Virus record (IMG/VR): IMGVR_UViG_3300037189_026210
Span: 1-64,000 of that record
Reading direction: 5' to 3' (one strand)
DNA from: a virus
DNA: 64,000 nucleotides
Below are positions 9,461-19,700 of this stretch, piece after piece. Made by a program: the position numbers and the translations under genes. Numbering within the stretch: position 1 is the stretch's first letter; each line of letters opens with the position of its first letter. The notes beneath the pieces are model-generated. The model saw only the letters and a program-made list of their open reading frames with translations. It was not told where the DNA came from and did no database searches.

Positions 9461-9469
9461 CTGTAAAAC
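9461..9469 (+). promoter_or_regulatory. CTGTAAAAC motif, candidate late promoter before tail tube gene
   Basis: CTGTAAAACCTA closely matches the element upstream of the fibre gene (GTGTAAAACCTA). It lies 23 bases before the ATG at 9493, so a short AT-rich leader would be transcribed. No -35 box is visible. Confidence 0.4.
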
Positions 9470-9492
9470 CTAACAAATAAATTTTTAATATT

Positions 9493-10671
9493 ATGTCACG
9501 TAATCGCGTAATTTATCAAAGTGAAGCTCTATATGTCAGCAAACATATTAATTCCACTGGTAGTGGAGAGCATGCTCAATTAAGAAGAGTTCAAAGTGCA
9601 AATTATAATTTCAGCATTGAACGTCAAGATGTTAACCAATTTGGTCAATTAGCACGTATTGACGCATTGGTTCTTAAATCTCCTACCGTTTCTTTAGATT
9701 TTACATATTATCCAACTGATGGATATAATGAAAAAGCGCTAGGATTTTATGTTCAAAACCTAGCCAGAGGGGATGCTCCAGAAGCAAACTTTGCTTCTGG
9801 TCAAATGGCTGGATCAAGTGGACAAAATTTTTATATCGTTACTGCAGAAGAGGGTTCTGATTTAAATACTCTTACTGGAGAGTATGCACTTTCTGGAAAA
9901 AATACTATTGCAATCGGAAACGGTTACTTGAGCAATTATACATTTAATGCAAGCGTAGGAAATCTTCCAACTGCCTCCGTTACAATTGAAGGTTTAAATA
10001 TTAAATCTTCAGTAATACTTGGAACAACTGGCAATGGAGATTCTGGAAATTTCGTACTTTCCCCAACAATTAATCCTATTTCTGGATCTGAAATAGCTCT
10101 CACTGGTAGAATTCCGAGTCCAGAAGAAACAACTGGAAAAAATGGAACTGCTTATATTGCTGCATTACGTCCAGGTGATATCACTTTAAGTTTTGGCGAT
10201 TATACTCTAGGCAGTGTCGCAACTGGCGCTCCAATCTCAACTCTTGATGGAGAAAATGGAATTAATATTCAAAGCGTATCAATTGCGCTTCCATTAAGCC
10301 GCACTCCAATTGAAAGATTGGGTTCTAGATTTGCATTTGCTAGGGTCGTTGACTTTCCAATCGTCTCCACATTAAATGTGAGTGCGGTGTTAAATGAAGT
10401 TCAAGCTAAAAGTGTAGCTCAAATGTTAGATGATAATAAAAAGAGGGATATTACGTTAACGATTAATAAGAACTCTAGTGAAAAGGCTCTCATCTTTAAA
10501 TTTAAAGGTTCGCAATTACAGAGCGAGTCGTTTTCATCAAGCATCGGCGCAAATAAAACTGTTGATCTTGTCTTTCAAACTCAAGTCGGTGGTCCGACAG
10601 ATACAAAAAATGGTATTTATTTGTCTGGAACTTATACAGATACGTTAGCTGGAAAATGGGGTTTAGCGTAA
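9493..10671 (+). CDS. Major tail tube protein
   Basis: The 392-residue protein sits alone between a promoter-like element and a strong terminator, as expected for an abundant structural protein. It is beta-rich and contains NYTFNASVGNLPTASVTIEG at about residues 148-167, a strand-loop-strand pattern shared with two other genes of the tail module (21026 and 27687). Codon use is richer in C-ending codons than its neighbours, consistent with high expression. It lies immediately upstream of the tape measure gene, the usual place of the tail tube protein. The Ala/Gly-rich central region (about 195-250) may be an added domain. Confidence 0.72.
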   Translation: MSRNRVIYQSEALYVSKHINSTGSGEHAQLRRVQSANYNFSIERQDVNQFGQLARIDALVLKSPTVSLDFTYYPTDGYNEKALGFYVQNLARGDAPEANFASGQMAGSSGQNFYIVTAEEGSDLNTLTGEYALSGKNTIAIGNGYLSNYTFNASVGNLPTASVTIEGLNIKSSVILGTTGNGDSGNFVLSPTINPISGSEIALTGRIPSPEETTGKNGTAYIAALRPGDITLSFGDYTLGSVATGAPISTLDGENGINIQSVSIALPLSRTPIERLGSRFAFARVVDFPIVSTLNVSAVLNEVQAKSVAQMLDDNKKRDITLTINKNSSEKALIFKFKGSQLQSESFSSSIGANKTVDLVFQTQVGGPTDTKNGIYLSGTYTDTLAGKWGLA

Positions 10672-10691
10672 ATAGTTACTACTTTAATTAT

Positions 10692-10726
10692 AAAAAAACC
10701 CGCCTTCAAAAGAGGCGGGTTTTTTA
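10692..10726 (+). terminator. Rho-independent terminator after tail tube gene
   Basis: The stem CCCGCCT / AGGCGGG (10699-10705 with 10713-10719) has a seven-base loop and is followed by TTTTTT. An A run on the left makes it potentially bidirectional. It separates tail tube from tape measure transcription. Confidence 0.9.
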
Positions 10727-10732
10727 TTTATT

Positions 10733-10758
10733 GTGTAACTAATATAAAGGATTAAGGA
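10733..10758 (+). promoter_or_regulatory. GTGTAACTA element plus strong ribosome binding site for tape measure gene
   Basis: GTGTAACTA (10733-10741) directly follows the terminator and is a member of the recurring GTGTAA family. Unlike most members, it is followed by a 17-base leader carrying AAAGGA and AAGGA before ATG 10759, so this giant gene has a Shine-Dalgarno sequence. Confidence 0.5.
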
Positions 10759-13700
10759 ATGGCAGAAGATATTCGTTTATCAGTAGGAGCGGACACAACG
10801 CAAATGGAATCGCAGATAGCTAACGCTGCGCGTAAGGCTACTGTCGTAATTAGACCAACTATTGATTCAAAAGGTCTTGAAAAGATTAGCGCTCCACTTG
10901 GTAGAATTACTGGTCAAGCAGACGAATTCTCAAAATCGATGGAAGCTGCAAACGCTCGCGTACTTGCGTTCGGCGCATCTGTTGGAGTATTAAATGCTGT
11001 AGCAAAAAGTTTTCAGAATATAGTTACTGCTAGTACTCAAGTTGAAGCTTCACTTAAAGAAATTCAAGTAGCCACTGGAGAAACAAGCGGTAATTTAGAA
11101 AAGCTTGGAAAGGGAATATTTGAAGTCGCAAGATCTACTGGGCTATCTTTTAAACAAGCATCTGAAGCTACGTTAGAATTTGCTCGTCAAGGTGGAACTT
11201 TAGAAGATTCCTTGATGAAGGCAAAGGCGGCACTAGTATTGACAAGAACTACTGGCTTGGATGCAGCAGAGGCAGTAAAGGGTCTTACAGCTGCTGTATT
11301 GTCATTTAATCAAGTTGGTTTAGATTACGAAACTGTCGTAAATAAACTTGCTGCAGTTGATACTAAGTTTGCAGTTAGTTCTAGAGATTTGATTGAAGGC
11401 ATTTCTCGTTCAGCTTCTGTTGCCCAAGAAGCTGGAGTTTCGTTTGATGAATTAACAGCTTTAATTACAACATTGCAAGAAAAAACTGCGCGTGGTGGAG
11501 CTGTAATTGGTAACGCTTTAAAAACAATTTTCCAAAGAGTTCAGACTACCGAAAATCTTGATTATATTAGAAATTTAGGCATCGCAGTAAATGATGTTAG
11601 TGGTGACATTCTTCCTGCTACTACAATCATTAAAAAACTTGCAGATGAATTTCAAAATTTAGATTCAGCAACAAGAAAAGGTCTTTTGATAAAGATTGGT
11701 GGTGGTTTTCAAATTGATAAATTAGCTGCACTTCTTAATGATATATCAAATGCTAATGGCACATTCAATAGAAGTTTAGAGCAATCATCTAACGCTGGAA
11801 ATCAAGGTTTTAAAAAGTTAGATGAACTAAATAAAACAGTTCAAGCTTCATTTGATAGGCTGACAACTTCTGGAACTCAGTTTGCCGCAACCATTGGTAA
11901 GGTTGCTTTTTCAGATGATTTTAGATCTATTTTAAATAAGACCTCTTCTTTTCTCGAATCTTTAAATGAAAGTATTTCTGGTGGAGAAGAAGGTGGCGCA
12001 ACAATCGGGAAGGCGATTATTAAAGGAGTAGGTGCAGTTATCACAGGTCCAGGTGCTCTTTTAATTGCTGGTCTTGGTATTAAACTTTTTGGTGATCTTG
12101 CTAAATTTGGAGTTGACAGTTTAAAGAATCAACTCGGCGTAACTAATGTTAAAAAAGAACAACAAGATATAGAAAAATCCATACTGGGTTTATTGCTTCA
12201 AAATACAGCAGTTCAAAGTAAAATTGTTTCTCTGGAAGGCAATAAAACCGCACAAGCTGAATATCTTTTAGGTTTATATTCTAAACAAGCTGCAACCTTG
12301 GAAAAAATGTCCAAACTAAGTAAGGACATTGGGCCATCAGTTTATCAGGGTGGAATTAGATTAACTGAGGAAGGCACAAAAAACGTTAAATCAAAAACTG
12401 CTGCTGGTGGCTACATGTCTAAAGATGCTGCCAGAAAAATGGAAATGCAAGAAGCTCCCGCTGGCGCTTCCATAAGAGAAATTTCTAATTTTAATTTTGG
12501 CCCAACAGAGGGCAGAGGAACGATGATTGTTAACTCAATGGAGTCAGTACATAAGACTCCAATGGGAGATTTTGTTATTCCATCTTACTCTAAAACTAGA
12601 ACTGGAAAGCCAACTTTATTTTCGGCTTCTGGATATGTGCCAAATTTTGCGGAAGAAAAGCAAAAAGAAAATCTATTAAAAAATTTAAACATTGATGGCG
12701 GTGCTTATTCATTCGCTGGATTAACTATAGGCGGAACTGGCTCTAAGGCTGTTAGAGCAAAAGAAGTAACTCCACAAGTTCTTTCGCAAATCAAAGACCC
12801 AGTTTTATCAGAAGCGTTATCTAAGTATAGCAAACTTAATTTTTCAAACGTAAATGTCGGAAACATTTACAGAAGGCGTGACGAGAATTTAGATTCTCTT
12901 GAAGCAAGCGAACAGGACATCAAAAATCATTTTGTCAAAAAGGCAAACGACGCTTTAAGTCCCCAAATAGGAACTTTCATAAAAGATGAACTAAGTTCAT
13001 TGGGTATAAAGCCAACTGCAACAATGCAGTTGATGATGAACAGGGGCAAAAAATTTGATTTAGTTAATGACAGCATGGCGGGAACATTTTTCGAGACGAT
13101 GCTCAAAATGGCAAACATGTCTGCTGAAGATGAAAATTTTGGTCAGTTTTTCAACGACTCAAATAGTAGATTCGATATTTATGGATTAAAGCCAGACATT
13201 GCAGAGCAATATGGATTGCCTAAAAAGTTTTGGGAATATGTTGAAATTAAATCTTCCGAAAAAGCTTTAAATGACGAGTTGGGTACAAAATTTATACAGC
13301 AGCTTTCTCAGTCTGGAGGTGAATCTTTAAAGTCTAAATTTTTAGCTCAAGCAAAAACTGGAGCTGGAGGATATGTGCCAAATTTTGCAAAAGAAAAAAT
13401 TTCTGCCCTTAAAAAGGGGGGCAAAGGTGGTGGCAATTTAGGATTTTATTATGATGATGGAGCTAAAGAATCTGATGATTATTTAGAATCTGGAAACGTA
13501 ACAATAAAAAGAAAAAAGAATAATAAAAATGCAATTGCGTATAGGAGCGATGCAAAGGAATTAATTAATGACGCGAGAAAAATAGGCAGTTATTCAAACA
13601 TTAAAAATACTTATGGATCTTATTTAAGCCCTAAATTTGAATATGATAAAATTTTAGATCCCAACACAAAAGAAAGTTCTTTGGGTGGTTTAATTAGCAA

Positions 13701-16700
13701 TTTACAGGGAGCGATTGCAGAAAAGGAATTTAAGGATCAATTTGCCGCTTATGTAAAAGTAGAAGATTTTAATGCTGGAATCGATTTTCATGATAGCAAT
13801 AAAAAAAGATTAGTAGAAATAAAAGCAAGAAGAGCTGCTCTGGGACAAAAAGAAGCCAATAACAAAGTTTTAGCTTTTTTAGGCTCTGAAGAAAAAGGAC
13901 AAAGAAAAAATAATCAATCTGAAAATTTAGATTCTTTATTGAAAGATATTGATTTTACAGTTTATGAATCTAATTATGATTTAAAAACAGCAGCAAAAGG
14001 TTATGTTCCCAATTTTGCGGGAACTACTAATTTTGAAGGTTCCGCATCTAGATACGGTTATAAAATCGGTCAAGTTTACAATAAAGGCGAAGAAGCAATT
14101 AAGGCCACATTTAATAATCCAACTACAGCTTTTAGTGGAACTGTAACTGGTAAAGAATCTTACGGGCGTAAATATGGAGTCACTGTTGATGAAAAAGGAA
14201 TTATCGCTTCAATTTTAGGAAATAATACTTTTGTTGCTGGAAAGGATCAAAGAAGAGTGTTAGAAAGTTTGGCCACCAGATTAAGTTCGCAAGGAGCAAT
14301 GGTAAAAGGATCTGGATTTAATATAGCTGGTCTTCAAGGAGGAAGACTAGCAACGAATCCAGATCAAGTAATAACTGCTAACATAAAAGGAAAATTTAAA
14401 AAAATTGATTATGAAAAACTTGATAAAATATTCCCCCGATTCTGGAAATCAAAAGGTTTAGGAGATGTCTGGGAAAAGACTAAACTCGCTGCTACGTACA
14501 AAGCCTCTCCAACCAGTTATTCTGAAATTATAAAAGATCGCCCAGATTTGCAAGAAACTTTAAGTTCTTCAAGCTTGCTTAGACAAAATAACACATTGCT
14601 GAGAGATGCTGCAGTAGAAGCTGTTTTAAAAAGAGATCCAAGTGTTGCTGGATTTTTAGTTGATATAGCTAATAGCGGTGATGAAGCTTTTTTAAAGCAA
14701 CAGGGGTATGGCGGCGCAGGTATTAAATATGCAATGCCGTTTTCTGGTAAGCCTTTTTCAGATATTGAAAATAAAGCCGTAAAAGAAGAAGAATACAAGT
14801 TAAGAAAAGAATATCAACAAAAAGGTGTATTCTACGGAGATTTCTTGGCTGAGAAAGAGAAATATTTAAAGTTTGGAAAGAATTGGAAATATGCTTCTGG
14901 AAGAAAATTCTTGCAACCAGATGGAGCTAAAACTGCAGCAAAAGGTTATGTTCCAAATTTTGCAAGTGGAGATGTTGATGGTGATGGAATAGTAACTAGA
15001 AACGATCCATTTATAAAAAAATTAATGGATAGTGCGAAGAAATTCTCTCCAGTTGGAAAAGAATTGGCAAATAATATCATTGGCAACTTATTAAATTTAC
15101 CTGAAGGTATAGACGTATTTGAAATAATTGAAAAATTAAAATTTGCAATGAAGGCTCAAGAGCCGTTTTCTGAATTGAACAGAATTAAAGAGCAGGCAGA
15201 ATTTGCAAGAAAATATCCTAAAAAAGCTGCAAGAATAAAAGAATATTTAGAAGCTGAAGAGGCGAGAAAAAGAAATAGAACTGCTGCCAAAGGTTATATT
15301 CCAAATTTTTCAAGAGAAGCTATTTTAGATGCTATAGGTCGCGAACAAAATGAATCTGGTTTGCCATTATCTGCAATTAAGGTAGTGCAAGACTCTCGCG
15401 TGCGTGGGCCTAGGAATCCCAATGGCTATGCAGTAATAAATAATCGTGATGAGCCAGATGGTAGAGTTCCAAACTTTGCTGTTCCATCTGGCGATTTAGA
15501 CCCAACTGCGGCTATAGAAGAATCTCTAAAGGGATTAAAAAATAGCTCATTAAGTCTTAATGACGCCTTTAAGAGAATTGCTGAAAATCTTAACGTAAGC
15601 GGAGAAAAGGTGGCTCAAGTTTTTGACAAGATGAATTTGAGCGGAAGTGATGTCACAAGCACTAATCAAACAGCCGCAGCAAATTCAGCTCAAAATACTA
15701 AACAGGAAACTAAAGAAGCTCAAAATAAAAAAACTACAAACGAAAAACAAAATAAAACAGTACAAGATTCTTTATACACTTTAATTAAGTGGCAAAGTGC
15801 AGTTTCTTTGGCGAGTGGAGTTATAAGTTCTTTTGGAGAGAATGGTAAAGTAGCTGCTGAAGTTTTAACTGAACTTTCTTCTATTGGTTTATTATTTACG
15901 CAAGGCAAGGAAGTATTAGAGGGGTTTACGAAAGATAGAAGTTCTGGAGCTGGAAAAGCTTTGAGGCTTGGCGGTGCTGGTAGGGACGGAGCTGCTTCAC
16001 TTTCATCTTCATTATCAATAGCTGGAAACTTTGGAAGAGTTGCTAATACTGCTGGTGTTGGTGTTGGCGGGGCAATTGGAGGTATTGCAGCAGGTTTAGC
16101 TGGTCCAGCAGCTGCAATTTATGCAACATATAAAATTATTGACATGGGAAATACCATATATAAAAAATATGGAGAAACTGCGGATAGAACTGCTGATGCC
16201 CTTGGAAGATTAAATGATATACAAAAAACCTACACTTTAAATTTAACTGAAGAACAAAAAGCCAAATCTGAATCTTTTGTTAAAAGAGTTGGAACTTTTG
16301 AAGCTGCAACAGCTTTTGATAGGGCGTTTAATTTTCAAAATTTAAATCCTTTAGATAAAACTACACAAACAAAAAATGCGCTTCAGTCTTTGGGTTTAGA
16401 GGGATCTGTAAATACAGGTATTCTTTCTGGTTTAACTCAAATTGTACAGCCTGAAGCAGAAAGAGAGTTTACAACAGAAAGAAAAAAGGGCAATAAACAA
16501 ATTACGCAAACTAAAATAATAGATAGAATGGTTGCTGAAAAAATAAATCAAATTGCAGAAGAATCAAAAACAAATTTTACAAATTCAAAAGAATTAGAAG
16601 ATTACAGAAGGAATCCTAAAACTGCAGCTTTTGATATTGTTTCTTTAATAAATCCGCAACTAGAAAAAATCGAAAAATCAAAAGAGTACATAGATAAAGT

Positions 16701-19700
16701 AAGTGAATTAGACAAGTTAGTGGCCGATAAATCGATTCCAAGAGAAGATGCAAAAATGCAGTTGAGAGATTTTATTGCTCAACGAATAAGTACTGGAAAA
16801 ATAGATTTTGATAAATTTTTTGCAAGTTTGCAAAAAAATTTCCAAGAGAATTCAAAAAAAGTTGGAGTAGATAATTTAGTAAAAAGTTTTATTGCTGAAT
16901 CATTTTTAATTCCAGCTGAAACTTTGAAAGCTCAAATAAATACGTTTGGTGAGCTTCAAAAAGTTATTCTCTCATATACTTCTGCGGAGGAAAATAATTT
17001 AGCTCTTAAAAAAGAATTATTAACAATAAATGCTCAAGAAAAAGCAAATATTGAAACTCAATTAAGATTAAAGCAAGAAGAAAGACAAACAAATGAACAA
17101 TTAGGAAATGCAGCTTTTGAATTTGTAAAAAACATACAAAATACTGCAATAACTAAATTGGGAACTTCTTTGCCAGAAAACTACAGTGCAACAAGAACTG
17201 CGGCAATGGAAAAATTTGCACAAAATGTATATAATCCGCAAACAACTGACGAGCAAAGGTTAAAATTTGCACAAGATGAAGTCAAAGCGATAAAATCTTC
17301 AGTTGACGCAAGTCAAGAAGTAAGTGCTGAAAAGCAACAATATTTAAATTATTTAGACCATGAAGTTAGACAGTTAGAATTTTCACAAAAACTTACTCGC
17401 AGTCAACAAGCCGCAAGAAGAGATATAATTCTAATAGAAAATCAAAGATTAGCAATTGCAACAAAAGACAATTTTATAGAAACAACTATAAGAGAATCTT
17501 TAACTGCAAAATTAAGCATAAATCAAAAATTATTAGATCAAGATAGGCAAAGGTTGGATATAGTTAGAAAAATAAGCGACATTCAATACGAAACAAAAAC
17601 CTTGGCAACGCCAAATCAAGATCCTTCTGTAAAAGAAAGATTGGATCTAGAAAGATCATTGGCTACAAGTGGGCCAAGACAAATGGAAGATTATCAGATC
17701 CAAAGGCAGTCAGCATTATTGGCTGATAGATTAAATGCATTAAATATTGCCTTTCAAAGAGGAGCAAACGCAAACGATGTTCAAAAAATAACAGAAGCCC
17801 AAGATTATCAATCTCTAGAACAGGCGCTTCAAACAGTTCTTAATAAGGAAGCGCAAAGCATAAATGATAGAGTCATTAAAGCTGGAGACGCATTTTTTAT
17901 TAAAGCGCAAGAAGCAGGAAGGGCAGTTGGAGAAGAAATATTTAAAATACTAAATTCGGTTTCTGAATCAGATATTCAAACTCAAATTAAGATTGCAAGA
18001 GGATTTGAATCATCAAATGATTATTTTGATCAAATAGAGCGTTCTAGCGCTGTTACACCAGCAGCGCGAATTGCCGCTAGTAGGGTTTTTGGAGATAAAT
18101 TGCCAACTGATCCCAGAACTGAATCTGGACTTCCTGCTTCCCCTGCTACTGCACGAAATGTACTTCTTGGTGGAACTCCTGTTCAAAATCCTAAAGATTT
18201 AATTAATGCTCAAGCGGAACAAACAATTAAACAATTAATTTTTGCACAAGAAAAAAGAGCATTAGATATAAAGTTGCAACTAACAACTGCTGAAATCGCA
18301 AACGCTCAGAAAGCAATTGATCTTAGAAAAGAAGAAAGAGATTGGCAGCAAAAATTAAGAGATTCTGCATTTGAATTTTATCAAACACAGTTGAGTCCAT
18401 ATCAATCTGAAAAAGCAGCCGCATATAGAAACATTGAAGAAGAAAAAACAAGAGGATTGCAGGAAAATACTGACAGAATGCAAGAAACATCGTTACGCAA
18501 TAGGCAAGCTGGACTTAACACTTTGATGTCCAAGGGCGCGTCTTCTTCTGAAATAAATAGCTATTTAACTGGAGAGAAAAAAGGTGGAGATATATTAAAA
18601 ACAATTGAAGATAGAAATATTGACAAAATGTATGGATTGGAAAAAGATCCATTTGCAGAACAAGTGGTAGAGGCGGCAAAAGAATTTAAACAAATCATAT
18701 TGGGTGCTGGGGCAGCATTCGTTGCAGGAAAAAAAGTTAAGCAAAATAATTTTACTAATGGAAGTTTGATCACAGACGATTTAGGCTTTAGCACAAAGCC
18801 AGAAAGTGAAAAAGCGCTTTCACCTCCAATTGATGGCGCAGTAAGCAACTTAAGAAATGAAGAATTAAAAGCTTCACTAAATAAAGCTAAACTAAATACT
18901 TATAGAGAAAATTTAGCTGCGGTATCTCCAGAAGTTGAAAGGATAAAAAGTATACCTGGACCAGTACCAATAAGTTCAGAAGAACAAGCCACATTGGACT
19001 ACGCTGAAGATTTAAAAAAATCAATAGAAGATCTTACTTCCGCTTTAAAAGAAAAAGCTCAACAAGAAAAAGATAAAAACACTTCAAACAACAACAGATT
19101 AATATTTGAAGCGGGTCAATCACCAATAACAGACAGATCGGGGCAGGTTACGCAGGTAGCTTCAAATAGAACAAAGACAGCTAATGAAAGATTTGCACAA
19201 GAAGAGCAATTCGGAAAAGGGTTTCGCGTTGGATTAAGAGATATAGATGACGAAATTACTAAATTCCAAGCAAAACTTGGAAAACAAATTCCAACAGATT
19301 TTAGAAATGGATTAGTTGATGCAATGAAAGCATTATCAGATCCTAATGCTACAACTTCATTAAGGGAAAGATTATTGGGAGTTGCCGCATCATTTCTCAA
19401 TAAAATCAATGATGCATTGATGAAAAATACCGCAGATAAAATTACTTCTGGAATAGGTTCTGGAATAGGTAGTATGTTCAATTTCGCTTCTGGAGGTCCA
19501 ATTAAGGGAGGCTCTGGGATTAAGGATGACGTTCCAGCAATGCTGATGGGTGGTGAATACGTTATTAAAAAGAATGTTGTCAATAAATATGGAAAAGATT
19601 TTTTTGATCAGATAAATTCTGGAAAAATGAAAGGTTTTGCAAGTGGCGGATTAGTTGGATTTCAAGAGGCGAACATTAAAGATACCGTAGTAAACGCAAA

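Noticed and set aside
19116-19583. 155-codon open frame on the minus strand inside the tape measure gene
   Set aside because: It is the mirror of the real gene, which continues uninterrupted through it with recognisable tape measure C-terminal motifs.
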